A DNA stretch of 64,000 bases. Origin: Mya arenaria (taxonomy: Eukaryota; Mollusca; Bivalvia; Myida; Myidae). The DNA is taken from positions 37,986,362-38,050,361 of the forward strand of contig NC_069136.1 in assembly GCF_026914265.1 (NCBI RefSeq). Reading direction: 5' to 3'. Positions 22,446 through 35,450 of this stretch are shown here, piece by piece. Each line of letters starts with the position of its first letter. The first letter of the stretch is position 1. The notes under the pieces are model-generated. The model saw only the letters and a program-made list of their open reading frames with translations, was not told the origin of the DNA and did no database searches. Both the position numbers and the translations under genes were made by a program.

Positions 22446-25400
22446 GTTTTGCACTTCCGTGTAAATATCATGCCACAACCTTGAACAATTTGAAAGTAAA
22501 TCAAAATTTCCAATGATAAAGAATCCATTTTTTGCTCGCGAAAGTGCAACACATATACGGTTCTCCGTTTTCAAAAATCCAATTCAGTTTTCCGTACTAC
22601 TTCTCACAAGCGAAAGAATCACTATATCGTTTTCCTCGCCTTGGTAGTTATCAACTACTGTCACTCTGACACCTTCAAACTCAGATTTTGGCATTAGTTT
22701 TTGCAAAGCTAAAAGTTGGCCATTATATGTCGTAAGAACTGTAAGCTGTGATGGATTGTACCCCTGAAGCAGAAAATGTTTGCACAGTTTGGTTGCAGTT
22801 TGGTTGCGAATTCTGCCTCTTAGGCATTTGAGTAAGATTTATTTTCATTTCCAAACGCTTCAAGGTGACCATGGTTGATGAATTGCATATTCTTTGCCAC
22901 ACCTTTTACATCCTCGTATTGGTGCACACTTGCGTGATCGCGGAGTTGTGGGTATATGTGACGAACTATGTCAGCTATGTTCGACCTCATTCTGTGCTGT
23001 AATTCTAGGCAATCATATTGAACTCCATTTTTTATCATTCGTTCAAAAAGAGATACGTCCAGGTTATATTTTACAGCCAATTTGACACTGTAGGGTTTGG
23101 CCGCAGTTGTTTGTGATCGCCAATCCACATCAAATGTTCACATCCTTTGCTTAAGGTTGTGATGATGTGTGCTTCCAGAACCTCTGCTGCCTCTTCTACA
23201 ATGACTATTTTTGGTTCGATGTCTCGCAATGCTGGTAGGTACCTTGCCGCACACGTTGTAGTCATGCCAACAACAGCAGAACTGCGCATGATCTCCATAT
23301 CTACCAACAATGTGACCTCTCGAAGCCTCTCAGCGGCAGCATTGAATTCATCACGCTTTTCATCGATGTGTTCAAGATTTTGATCGATGACACATTGTAT
23401 CCAAAAGCGATATAGCCTCCCTCTGTCGTGGAAATTTAAAGTTCTTATATCGCGTATGGCTACAGCCTCATCTTGCTCCATCTTTTCATCAGACTGAATA
23501 AAGTTTTGAACATTTTTTCTCATTTCAGATTGAAATCTTTTTTCGTCTTTAATTTTTCGTCGGCCATTTTCTCTTTCTTTTTCAAATGTTTTAGTTCGTG
23601 CTGTAGTCTCATCATCGTTTTTTCCTTTTGAAACCACATTTTTTCAATGTCTTCCAGCTCACGTTGTAGTCTTTTAATTGTGCCATTCAAAGTATCACAT
23701 TCTTCATGTAATTCTTGCTCCCTTTTGTTATTCACCCGGTATGCTGCATTCTTCAATTGTAATTTCTGCATGACCTCTATTCGTTTTAGCATTGTTTTTA
23801 AATCATCTGTGAGAATATCATTCAACATTAATGCCGGATTTCGATGAATGTCCTCATTTGAAATATCCACAAGGTCAACCATCTGTTCGTTATTTGTAGG
23901 TGCGGTACCAGTCACCCTTTGTCGACATTGAGTTTCCATATGAGCTATGCCAAGCCAACTTACTATAGCAGACTCACTTTCGTTACCGGACTCCTTTAAT
24001 TGTCTGAAATGATGTTCCGATATTGCAGAGCGTAATGAATTTTCATGAATAATGTTTCGCAAGTAAACATCTATTGACAATGTCAATTCAAGTAATGTAG
24101 TTTGAAGTTTTTGAATGGCAAACTTAGCGTCAATTTGAAGTTCTTGCATCTTGCCAACTGGCGAATTCACTGGCCATCTCCGTCTCTTTCGTTTTCTCAA
24201 TGTGTCTTCTATCAGCAATTCGCTAGACGAGCGACCTCCAACTCGCAGAATATTGTGTCTGTGAAACAGTTTTATTCCCTCAAGAAATTGATCAAGTGCG
24301 TGATTTGTGTAACATACAATGACCATTGGGCTGCGGGTGTTTGGTGCATTTGCATTGGAGCCAGCCCATATTGCATTATTATGCAGAAGTAGCTTCGCTA
24401 TTTTGAGGCCAATATACGTTTTACCTGTTCCTGGAGGACCTTGAATAAGTGCAAATTCTCGAGTGAGCGCATTCTGTATCGCTCTCATCTGTGACTCGTC
24501 TAAACCAAGGCATTGCCTAGACGGCCATTTTTGTTTGTCCAAAATTGGTACCCTCAGTTCCGGTTTTTCTATCGTTTTCTTCCGATTCCTCGACTGAGAA
24601 TCAGTTTTAATTTCTGTACTTACAATTGGTCCAAGTTCATAGGTAGTTTCATCACTAACGTAAATCGGTGGTTTGACTCGTTGCTCGCAAAACACAATGT
24701 GTCTCTCAAATGGAAGGTCTCCATCTCGAAATGTCTGCATTCCTGCTAGGACGTACTTGTACTATTCAAAGTAGGCGGGTGTTTCAGCCATTTTAAAGTT
24801 CCTATGAATTAAGTCGACAGTTTTGATGTCACTTCAAAACGAACAACGAACTGCCCTTCATCGATTTTGTCGCTGTCAATAATGGTTGCTAAATACATTG
24901 TGTCAAAATCATCTTCTGACAAGCAAACAAGAGATCCAAACTTCAATCGCTTTCCTAACTTCCAGTTAACATTTTGTAAACGATATGTCATCGCTAGGTT
25001 CATGTTGTAACACAATCCTTGTTCTAATATCACAGGCGAGAGAACTCGTATGCGTTCGTACATTTTCAAATCAGAATTCTGTTTGCCTTTTTCAGCAGTC
25101 GATTTATCTTGGAGTTGTGTAATATATTGAATAATACCTTCGCGAAGTGGTCCAACATAATCCTCCCGCAAAAGCCGAAACTGAACATCGAGGTAATGGT
25201 CTAAGTCCATATAGTCCTCTTCTGTTACATTCTTACGTAGAAAGGGTAGAACGTAACCCTTGATTTCATCGTTCGTTGGCAAAACGGATATCATTCTGAA
25301 ATCGTCGGCCGATTCGATTGCGCTGTGTTCTTACATTTGTTAGCTCTTTCGAACAGCCTTTTTAGTTCTGAATATTCTGCACAATCATCTTTCACCCTTT

Positions 25401-26662
25401 TGGGAATTTCCTTCGATAGTTTAGGTGTTTCTATTATCTGTTTAGTTACTGTGAACACTCGGGAAAATTGGCGATATGAAAGTAGGCTTCTGGAGGTTTG
25501 CTCCCAGATGATCGTGAAAGTGTTGATTGCTGCTCTTGTAAGTTTTTCCGCATGTTTTACTGAATCCGAATCATCTTGAAAGTGTGAAAGGGTATCTAGG
25601 AGGTAGTCCTGTAAAGTTGTAAAGAAATGTTCCTTCATAAGAACCTCAAACAACACTGTAAGTGTACTGGACTGACATGTAAAAGCACGTGCAATAACTT
25701 CTAAGAATACTTCAAGATATTCTGTTTGCTCTGCAGATTGTTTAACTGCATCGATAAGATTTTCTTCAGAAGAAGTTATTTCGAAGGCAACTTGTAATGG
25801 ATTATCTCTAAGGAGTCGCTTCAGCGTTTGTATACTTAAATCTGTTGATTTCATGTCCATTATTATTTTTGAATTGGCTTTGTTCTTGTGTTGATTGTTT
25901 GACATGACTTTTTCTGAAGGTTTACCTTGCTTACCAAAGTGTTGATGTGTTAGGGGCACCTGTTCTATCCCAAACATACCTTCTTTTCCAGTGCTAAGCT
26001 TTTTGGTGCCCATATTCGTCCATCGACCTTTTCGAGTTTCATTGTAAGAGGTCTTTGGTCTACATCCATTGACGTAACGAAGTTCAGTTTGATCTGACGG
26101 TTGTTTGAGTTGTCTTTCTCTGAAGGTGTCCGATGGCGCTGTTTCAGGACGTATGTGTTTAGCAGACTTTTTCCGTGCATCTGCGTTTGGAATTGTAGGC
26201 GCTTCTTTTGAAAATGCATTGGCCTTTCTATTTTCCCCTATGCCAATTGTTTGCGATTTCTGATCAAGATAATCAGTACGAAAATCAAAAGGTGGATATC
26301 TGGATCGATATTTATTTCTTGTAGTTGCAGCACATTTGCTAGTCGAGGCATCACTTACTTTTTTGCGTCACGAAAGAATAGTTTTTCGTTCAGTCCTTTA
26401 AAACGACTTTCGTTTACATTTTGGCCTCCTGATTTTGAATGAACTGAATTGTTTGCAGTGTACGGTGTACTACTTTCTGCTCTTTTCTCCAGGGCCAAAC
26501 CGGATGATTCATTTTCCTTTCCTGTGCTATTCTCATTATGTCTTAAAATCTCGGCTTTGGAAGAATGATAATATGTTTTTGTTTTATTACTTCGTGTAGA
26601 GCATTTACTCTCAGTCTGCCTTTTATTTTTTGCATTGTGTCGCTTCATTATGCGCGGTAAGT

Positions 26663-27670
26663 CTGTTAAAGAACAATTAAAAAAGCGATTACCTTTGTGT
26701 TTCATAAGACTGATTCATAGTTCAAATAATTTTACGTGGTATATCATGAACAATAATAATCCATGGCTTGTTAAATTTAGTCAATAATTCTTCATTGTGA
26801 GTTTTTTATCATGCATATCTAGGCTTCCTTTTATATAAATCGACCTTTAAACAACCAACAAGTATAAGCATATCAAGTGACGTAAACCATAATCAAAAAT
26901 ACAATTTATATGTGTAAGTTCACGTGCATTAGGTTTGACAACAAACAGTATATGATATATAAAATTGATGTAAAGAAAGCGTTGAAAGAAGAAAACTACA
27001 ATTACGTTATTCAACAAATATATTTGATTTAGAGTATAAATATCCAAATACCATCGTAACACTTTACCAAATATACAATTAATAATACCTATTAACAAGA
27101 ATGGCCATTTTAAAGTGACTGATTCTAATTTTTCGGTATTAGCGTTATTTTTTTCAAAGTCTGAAATGTATTGATCTTACATACTATATACAACAAATAG
27201 CATCACTCAGATACTCATATATTAGACAGATTCTTATAAATTTAAGCTTAAAATCATTCAATCATTAATAGAGTTCCGACAGAACATGATATTTTATATC
27301 GCACTGTTCACTGAATGTTAACAATATATACGTATAGAGCATGTGATATGTTTTATCATATCATTAGTAGATTGTTAACATTATTATTGGTTTCGATATT
27401 TGCTCCTTTAAAGAATGAATGAGTCCTTTTAATGGTAACTAGTTTTTCTTAAACAATCAAATTGTTAACCATACAAACATAAAATTGAAATCGAATTTTC
27501 TTTATAACTTTATTATAAAGGCTAATAAGCGTCTATTTACAAATGTACATAAATTAATTATTTAAAACACTGTAGTTGTAATAAAACATATTTTATAAAA
27601 GCAATACATACCATATTTACATCTCTAATCTAAACTGTTTATTTTATGTGCCATATCCAGTACAAGGTAT
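26663..27670 (-). promoter_or_regulatory. Intron 1, non-coding exon 1 and promoter side of ZNFX1 copy 1
   Basis: A pyrimidine-rich acceptor TTGTTCTTTAACAG ends at 26663, 14 bases before the start codon. About 950 bp upstream a donor G|GTATGT begins at 27611, preceded by GGCACATAAAATAAACAG, a sequence conserved in copy 2. I infer a short 5' UTR exon ending at 27612. In place of the TATA box of copy 2 this copy has the weaker CTATAACT (about 27717-27724). Confidence 0.5.
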
Positions 27671-28005
27671 CAATTCGTATCCCGATAACTCGTTATGATG
27701 ATGGTAAACGTGATAGTTATAGGGCCTCTCTTCAATGATTCTAATTTTCTGAAAACTGTATCAGGAAGATTTTAGTAAATGTTTTATCTATGGATTTCTA
27801 ACGATGAGCCGCATTATGCAAAAACTCTGTCTTTACGATGACTTGTTGATATTGTTCAGGTCAATATTCCGTATCGAATATTCGGTTGTAATAATGCTCT
27901 TCTATTTTTCTATTTTACAGCACAAAGCTGTCGTTTAGTCCGTACGTTTCTCTGTCCCCTTTATAAATTCTGCTATTAAAGTCTGTTCAGCCAATGGAAT
28001 AATTT

Positions 28006-28085
28006 TAGTAGTAGTAGTAGTAGTAGTAGTAGTCGTAGTGGTAGTAGTAGTGATAGTAGTAGTAGTAGTAGTAGTAGAAGTAGTA

Positions 28086-28139
<54 letters not shown>
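28006..28139. repeat. (AGT)n microsatellite
   Basis: About 134 bp of AGT repeats with a few interruptions, lying in the shared upstream region of ZNFX1 copy 1. Copy 2 lacks it. Confidence 0.9.
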
Positions 28140-28249
28140 TATTTTTTATGTGTATTTCATTATTAAATAATTTGCTCTACAATTTTGTGCCCTAATTGAG
28201 TTTCATGATTTTATACAAATACTCTATAATAATAACTTTTTTATAAACA

Positions 28250-28907
28250 CATATTCATATACAAATCAATTATGCAAACATGCATATCAAATAAAGATTA
28301 TATTAAAGCTTAATTGATTCAGATATAAACATTAGAAACACATTCCATTTTCACTTTATACTAGTGGAATGTTTCGCACAGCGATGCGATGATACTGTTA
28401 ATCACAGTATACGTCAGTTAAGTGTTTTTTAATCAACGGTTTATCTTTATCGGAAAACAATGCTTAGCCTGGTTTCAAAATTTGCAATGTCATGATGTTA
28501 AAAGATGATTGTGAACCGAACTGATTTGTTTTTAAGAAATATGTTCGTATCAATATGGTATAAACGTTTGCATTAAAAACATTAGAAATCACAATTGTAA
28601 AATCAAATCAGCTGGATTTATATGCTGAAATGTGCTTTGATAGGACTCCCTTTTGGCTATAATAGATAAGAAGCCTATTTTTGCGGATTCTCGGGGAATG
28701 CGGGCGGGGAATGGGCGCTCGACCAAGTTTCGCCACCTCTGCCGACAATTCCAGGGTCCGCCCTTGATGCCGCGCTTATGTATCGACGTATTGATTCATC
28801 TTTCAGATCATTTAACCATTAAAAATATAGCTAATTTGTTTAACATAGAAATGGAACAAGACCAGTGAAAAATGTCGAGCAAAGAAACTACGGGGATGAT
28901 TTGCATA
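28250..28907. other. Conserved non-coding block at the right edge of unit 1
   Basis: Matches 50510-51171. The best conserved part is GC-rich (TTCGCCACCTCTGCCGACAA against TTTGCCACCTCTACAGACAA). It has no convincing frame. It may be a distal promoter or the margin of an ancient exon. The 71-aa frame at 28653-28868 is not preserved in unit 2. Confidence 0.5.
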
Positions 28908-28967
28908 TTTTTTTTAATTTAATTTCATCAATTATTGATTTTTGGTTGCTATATTGCCAGTTATCAT

Positions 28968-31900
28968 TTATTCAATAGATAAAGACCCATTAGCTGTAGT
29001 ATTCCCATGTATCATTATATAACCTGAAGACCCATTAGCTGTAGAATTCCAAGGTATCATTATATAATCTGAAGACACATATGCTGTAGTATTCCCAGGT
29101 ATCATTATATAACCCAAATACTCGTTAGCTGTAGTATTCCAAGGTATCATTATATAATCTGAAGACCCATTAGCTGTAGTATTCCAAGGTATCATTATAT
29201 AACCTAATGACCCATTAGCTGTAGTATTCCCAGGTATCATTATATAACCTTATGACCCATTAGCTGTAGTATTCCAAGGTATCATTATATAACCTAATGA
29301 CCCATTAGCTGTAGTATTCCCAGGTATCATTAAATAACCTAATGACCCATTAGCTGTAGTATTCCAAGGTATCATTATATAACCTAATGACCCATTAGCT
29401 GTAGTACTCCAAGGTATCATTATATAACCTTATGACCCATAAGCTGTAGTATCCCCAGGTATCATTATATAACCTTATGACCCATTAGCTGTAGAATCCC
29501 CAGGTATCATTATATAACCTGAAGACCCATAAGCTGTAGTATTCCCAGGTATCATTATAAAACCTAAATACTCATTAGCTGTAGTATTCCCAGGTATCAT
29601 TATATAACCTTATGACGCATTAGCTGTAGTATTCCAAGGTATCATTATATAACCTTATGACCCATTAGCTGTAGTATCCCCAGGTATCATTATATAACCT
29701 AATGACCCATTAGCTGTAGTATTCCAAGGTATTATTATATAACCTAATGACGCATTAGCTGTAGTATTCCAAGATTTCATTATATAACCTAATGACCCAT
29801 TAGCTGTAGTATTCCAAGGTATCATTATATAACCTAATGACCCATTAGCTGTAGTATTCCAAGGTATCATTATATAACCTAATGACCCATTAGCTGTAGT
29901 TATCCAAGGTATCATTATATAACCTAATGACCCATTAGCTGTAGTATCCCCAGGTATCATTATATAACCTAATGACCCATTAGCTGTAGTATTCCAAGGT
30001 ATCATTATATAACCTAATGACCCATTAGCTGTAGTATTCCAAGGTATCATTATATAACCTTATGACGCATTAGCTGTAGTATTCCAAGGTATCATTATAT
30101 AACCTAATGACCCATTAGCTGTAGTATTCCAAGGTATCATTATATAACCTAATGACCCATTAGCTGTAGTATTCCAAGGTATCATTATATAACCTTATGA
30201 CCCATTAGCTGTAGTATTCCAAGGTATCATTATATAACCTTATGACCCATTAGCTGTAGTATTCCAAGGTATCACTATATAACATTATGAGCCATTAGCT
30301 GTAGTTATCCAAGGTATCATTATATAACCTAATGACCCATTAGCTGTAGTATCCCCAGGTATCATTATATAACCTTATGACCCATTAGCTGTAGTATTCC
30401 AAGGTATCATTATATAACCTTATGACCCATTAGCTGTAGTATTCCCAGGTATCATTATATAACCTAATGACCCATTAGCTGTAGTATTCCAAGGTATCAT
30501 TATATAACCTTATGACCCATTAGCTGTAGTATTCCAAGGTATCATTATATAACCTAATGACCCATTAGCTGTAGTATTCCATGGTATCATTATATAACCT
30601 AATGACCCATTAGCTGTAGTATTCCCAGGTATCATTATATAACCTTATGACCCATTAGCTGTAGTATTCCAAGGTATCATTATATAACCTTATGACCCAT
30701 TAGCTGTAGTATTCCCAGGTATCATTATATAACCTTATGACCCATTAGCTGTAGTATTCCAAGGTATCATTATATAACCTAATGACCCATTAGCTGTAGT
30801 ATTCCCAGGTATCATTATATAACCTTATGACCCATTAGCTGTAGTATTCCAAGGTATCATTATATAACCTTATGGCCCATTAGCTGTAGTATTCCAAGGT
30901 ATCATTATATAACCTAATGACCCATTAGCTGTAGTATTCCAAGGTATCATTATATAACCTTATGACCCATAAGCTGTAGTATCCCCAGGTATCATTATAT
31001 AACCTTATGACCCATTAGCTGTAGAATCCCCAGGTATCGTTATATAGCCTAATGACCCATTAGCTGTAGTATTCCCATGTATCATTATATAACCTTATGA
31101 CCCATAAGCTGTAGTATCCCCAGGTATCATTATATAACCTAATGACCCATTAGCTGTAGTATTCCAAGGTATCATTATATAACCTAATGACCCATTAGCT
31201 GTAGTATTCCCAGGTATCATTATATAACCTTATGACCCATTAGCTGTAGTATTCCAAGGTATCATTATATAACCTAATGACCCATTAGCTGTAGTATTCC
31301 AAGGTATCATTATATAACCTAATGACCCATTAGCTGTAGTATTCCCAAGTATCATTATATAACCTAATGACCCATTAGCTGTAGTATTCCCAGGTATCAT
31401 TATATAACCTTATGAACCCCAAGGTATCAATATATGACCTAATGACCCATAAGCTGTAGTATTCCAAGGTATCATTATATAACCTAATGACCCATTAGCT
31501 ATAGTATCCCCAGGTATCATTATATAACCTTATGACCCATTAGCTGTAGTATTCCAAGGTATCATTATATAACCTTATGAACCATTAGCTGTAGTATTTC
31601 AAGGTATCATTATATAACCTTATGACCTATAAGCTGTAGTATTCCAAGGTATCATTATATAACCTAATGACCCATTAGCTGTAGTATCCCCAGGTGTCAT
31701 TATATAACCTTATGACCCATAAGCTGTAGTATTCCAAGATATCATTATATAACCTTATGACCCATTAGCTGTAGTATTCCAAGGTATCATTATATAACCT
31801 TATGACCCATTATCTGTAGTATTCCAAGGTATCATTATATAACCTTATGACCCATTAGCTGTAGTATCCCCAGGTATCGTTATATAATCTTATGACCCAT

Positions 31901-33232
31901 AAGCTGTAGTATCCCCAGGTATCATTATATAACCTAATGACCCATTAGCTGGAGTATTCCAAGGTATCATTATATAACCTAATGACCCATTAGCTGTTGT
32001 ATTCCAAGGTATCATTATATAACCTAATGACCCATTAGCTGTAGTATTCCAAGGTATCATTATATAATCTAATGACCCATTAGCTGGCTGTAGTATTCCC
32101 AGGTATCATTATATGACCTTATGACCCATTAGCTGTAGTATTCCCAGGTATCATTATATAACCTTATGACCCATTAGCTGTAGTATTCCGAGGTATCATT
32201 ATATAACCTTATGACCCATTAGCTGTAGTATTCCAAGGTATCATTAGATAACCTAATGACCCATTAGCTGTAGTATCCCCAGGTATCATTATATAACCTT
32301 ATGACCCATTAGCTGTAGTATTCCAAGGTATCATTATATAACCTTATGACGCATTAGCTGTAGTATTCCAAGGTATCATTATATAACCTAATGACCCATT
32401 AGCTGTAGTATTCCAAGGTATCATCATATAACCTTATGACCCATAAGCTGTAGTATCCCCAGGTATCATTATATAACCTTATGACCCATTAGCTGTAGTA
32501 TTCCCAGGTATCATTATATAACCTTATGACCCATAAGCTGTAGTATTCCCATGTATCATTATATAACCTTATGACCCATAAGCTGTAGTATCCCCAGGTA
32601 TCATTATATAACCTAATGACCCATTAGCTGTAGTATTCCAAGGTATCATTATATAACCTAATGACTCATTAGCTGTAGTTTTTCCAGGTATCATTATATA
32701 ACCTTATGACCCATTAGCTGTAGTATTCAAAGGTACCATTTATTTATATAACATGAAGACCCATTAGCTCTAGTATTCCATGTATCATTATATAACCTGA
32801 AGACCCATAAGCTGTAGTATTCCCAGGTATCATTATAAAACCTAAATACTCATTAGCTGTAGTATTCCCAGGTATCATTATATAATCTGAAGACCCATAT
32901 ACTGTAGTATTCCCAGGTATCATTATAAAACTTAAATACTCATTAGCTGTAGTATTCCAAGGTATCATTATATAATCTGAAGACACATATGCTGTAGTAT
33001 TCCCAGGTATCATTATATAACCCAAATACTCGTTAGCTGTAGTATTCCAAAGTATCATTATATAATCTGAAGACCCATTAGCTGTAGTATTCCCAGGTAT
33101 CATTATATAACCCAAATACTCGTTAGCTGTAGTATTCCAAGGTATCATTATATAATCTGAAGACCCATTAGCTGTAGTATTCCAAGGTAGCATTATATAA
33201 CCCTAAGACCCATTAGCTGTAGTATTCCAAGG
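28968..33232. repeat. 45-bp minisatellite, about 95 units
   Basis: Tandem repeat of a 45-bp unit, e.g. CCCATTAGCTGTAGTATTCC followed by AAGGTATCATTATATAACCTAATGA in consensus. The centre is nearly uniform. Both edges carry the same diverged variants (GAAGACACATATGCTG next to CCCAAATACTCGTTAG). A 4-bp insertion sits near 32084. Because 45 is a multiple of three, the minus strand stays open for long stretches as 15-residue repeats (IMIPWNTTANGSLGY), but these frames start and stop at random units and are probably not genes. Confidence 0.95.
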
Positions 33233-33235
33233 TAA

Positions 33236-35450
33236 ATTAGTTTTATATCTGAATCGATACTAAAATGGTGTTTTTGTATTGGGTTTACAGCTGAGCTTAC
33301 ACTGAAATGATAAATATTAGGGATGCAAACGAATATTCGAATATTCGATCAAACGTTTGGTATTCGAATGTCTTAATCGGTATTCGAATATTCGATGTTT
33401 TGTTGTTGAATAAATATAATAATAAACCTTTTGCCTTCATCTCTGTTGTCGTTTTTAAAGTTCGTTTGTCTTGTTTTAACAACGGTTGGTCTGTACTGCC
33501 AGAGGTGTGAATGTGATGACAATACACAAAACACGCGTCATATGTCATTTAGGGACACATCGTCGGGTAATATAAAAGTCCCGGTAATTTAACAATAACT
33601 GGCTATAAGATAAGTGACACAAAAAATCAATTATTTTCTGCCTTTGTCAATTCAGGAATAAACTAGTTCCCGAGTTGGTTTGGTTTTCCCATAGTTTTAT
33701 TTAGTACAGGTCAATCCCAGAACGAGGCTGCTTGTCCTACGGAAAGACTCTCCATTGGCGAATTAACTCCATTTGACCAGAAATCTGTCTACGTTCACGT
33801 TGTTTACAAATATGAAGACAGGAATATAATTGAAATGATTTTTTTCTTTGTTCATAATGTTTGAGTGTTCTCTTTCTGAAATGAGGAATTTCAGAGGCTC
33901 ATTTGGTGAAATTCAGGGTCCGCCGCGCGTAGTGGTTACGACAAAGTAGGGCTAAAATGCCCCGGCTATTACTTGAGCAAATATTATAATAGTTTACTAC
34001 AACTTTTAAAAGATGTATTTTGGTAATCGAATAATCGAATATTCGTTCGAAAGAATTACCGAATATGCGAATATCAATTTTGCCATTCGTTTGCATCCCT
34101 AATAAATATGTATTGTTTTTTTTAGCTTAGCCAATACTAAAATTGTGAAATTGAATTGGGGTTATAGCTGAGCCAATACTGAGATGGTAAATTTGTATAA
34201 GGTTTCTAGCTGAGATACTATTGCTATGGTGAATTTGTATTTAATTTATAGGTGAGCAACTACTGAAAGGGTGAGTTTGTATTGTATTATTATTAGCTGA
34301 GCCAATACTAAAATGGTGAATTTAGATTGAAATAATAGCTGAGTAAATACTACAATTATGGTTTTTTTTTATTAAATTTATATATGAGCCAGTAAAATGA
34401 TGAATAAGGATAAATTAAATAGCTAAATCAATACTAAACCAATATTAAAATAGTGAATTTGTATCGGTTTTATAGCAGAGATAATACTAAAAGTGTGAAT
34501 TGGATTGATAGATGAGCCAATGCCGAAATGATGATTTTTTTTTGGTGTAATAGCTGAGCCAATTTTGCAATACTTAATTTGGATTGGATTTATAGCTGTG
34601 CAAATATTAAAAAAGATGAATTTGGATTGTTTTGAGAGCCGAGCCAATATTGAATTTATGAATTTGGATTGATATTATAACAGAGTCTATACTAAATTAA
34701 GGAATTTAGATTGGATTTATAATTTAGCCAATACAGAAATGGTGAAATTGTCTTGGTTTTTACTGAAATGGTAAGTTTAGATTGAATTTATAGCTGTTCA
34801 AATACTGAATCGGTGTATTTGGATTGGTTGTATAGCTGTGCCAATACAGAAATGGTGTATTTGGATTTATGTTATAGCTGAGTCAATACTGCAATGGTGC
34901 ATTTGTATTTGTTTTATAGCTAAACCAATACTGAAATGATGAATTTGGATTAGTATTATAGCTAAACCAATACTGAAATGATGAATTTGGATTAGTATTA
35001 TAGCTAAACCAATACTGAAATGATGAATTTGGATTAGTATTATAGCTAAACCAATACTGAAATGATGAATTTGGATTAGTATTATAGCTGAGCCAATACT
35101 GAAATGATGAATTTGGATTAGTATGATAGCTGAGCCAATACTGCAATTGTGTATATGGATTAGTTTTATAGCTGTGCCAAAAGTAAAATGGTAAATGTGT
35201 ATAATTTGTATTGGTTTTACTGCTATGCCAATATTAAAGGGTGAATTTGGATTATAATTAAAGGCGAACAAATACTGAAATGTTGAATTTGGATTAGTTT
35301 TTTAGCTAAGGCAATACTAAAATGGTGATTTTGGATTGGTTTAATAGTTGAGCCGATATAAAAATGATGAATTTGGATTGGTTTTATAGCTGAGCCAATA
35401 CTGAAATGTTGAGTTTGGATTTATTTCAAACCTAAGTCAATACAAATTCT
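33236..35450. repeat. 42-bp minisatellite, split by a hAT element
   Basis: Degenerate 42-bp units of the type TTTATAGCTGAGCCAATACT plus GAAATGGTGAATTTGGATTGG. Units are clear from 34110 to about 35440, and four near-identical ones lie at about 34920-35090. Two decayed units also precede the insertion (33236-33317), so the array once ran through. The minus-strand frames here (14-residue repeats IHHFSIGLAIILIQ) follow from a period divisible by three. Confidence 0.85.
33318..34101. mobile_element. hAT-superfamily non-autonomous element, 784 bp
   Basis: The left end TAGGGATGCAAACGAATATT is mirrored by the right end ..CGTTTGCATCCCTA. Both are flanked by the perfect 8-bp duplication ATAAATAT (33310-33317 and 34102-34109), the hallmark of hAT transposition. 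Subterminal ATTCGAATATTCGA motifs repeat near both ends. The interior has no transposase frame. It is inserted in the 42-bp minisatellite. Confidence 0.9.

Larger units (their letters stand above)
18839..26648 (-). pseudogene. ZNFX1-like gene, copy 1 (broken)
   Basis: Collinear with the intact copy at 39320-46156. It encodes the same blocks in order: N-terminal tail, ARM-like region, SF1 helicase (GPPGTGKT, VEEAAE), NFX1-type zinc fingers and C-terminal RZ finger. It starts at the equivalent ATG (26648). The reading frame is lost near 26355, 25310, 24830, 23550, 23110 and 20900, and in-frame stops replace sense codons near 24763 (TAG), 22832 (TAA), 22595 (TGA) and 21190 (TAG). The zinc-finger block is duplicated in tandem. 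Splice sites look intact: donor G|GTAGGG at 19881/19880, acceptor AAG at 19039, last exon 18839-19038. It could still be transcribed as non-coding RNA. A sequencing origin for all the lesions is unlikely, since several are clean substitutions. Confidence 0.88.
5610..28907. repeat. Segmental duplication, unit 1 (intact Rab, broken ZNFX1)
   Basis: Blocks of unit 1 recur in the same order and orientation in unit 2 (about 35540-51171). Landmarks are 5641-6000 with 35571-35890 (Rab upstream); exon 2 at 6566 with 35976; 13500-13560 with 36228-36320; 15330-15540 with 36600-36790; 16600-16760 with 37470-37650; 18350-26660 with 38860-46170 (ZNFX1); 27410-27760 with 48960-49300; and 28250-28907 with 50510-51171. 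Identity by eye varies from moderate in spacers to high in ZNFX1 coding DNA. The right end falls just where the 45-bp minisatellite begins. Unit 2 lacks most of the Rab gene and the following about 4 kb. Confidence 0.85.

Noticed and set aside
25965-26219. 84-aa minus-strand frame in ZNFX1 copy 1
   Set aside because: A neighbouring-frame shadow. The same off-frame stretch exists in intact copy 2 (45247-45438) beside the true frame.
28968-33193. Minus-strand frames of 83-149 aa with IMIPWNTTANGSLGY repeats
   Set aside because: They come from a 45-bp period in a tandem repeat, begin and end at arbitrary units and are broken by a 4-bp indel. No domain and no gene structure.
28968-35450. CRISPR-like regular spacing
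   Set aside because: The repeats abut with no unique spacers, and the context is a eukaryotic genome. These are minisatellites.
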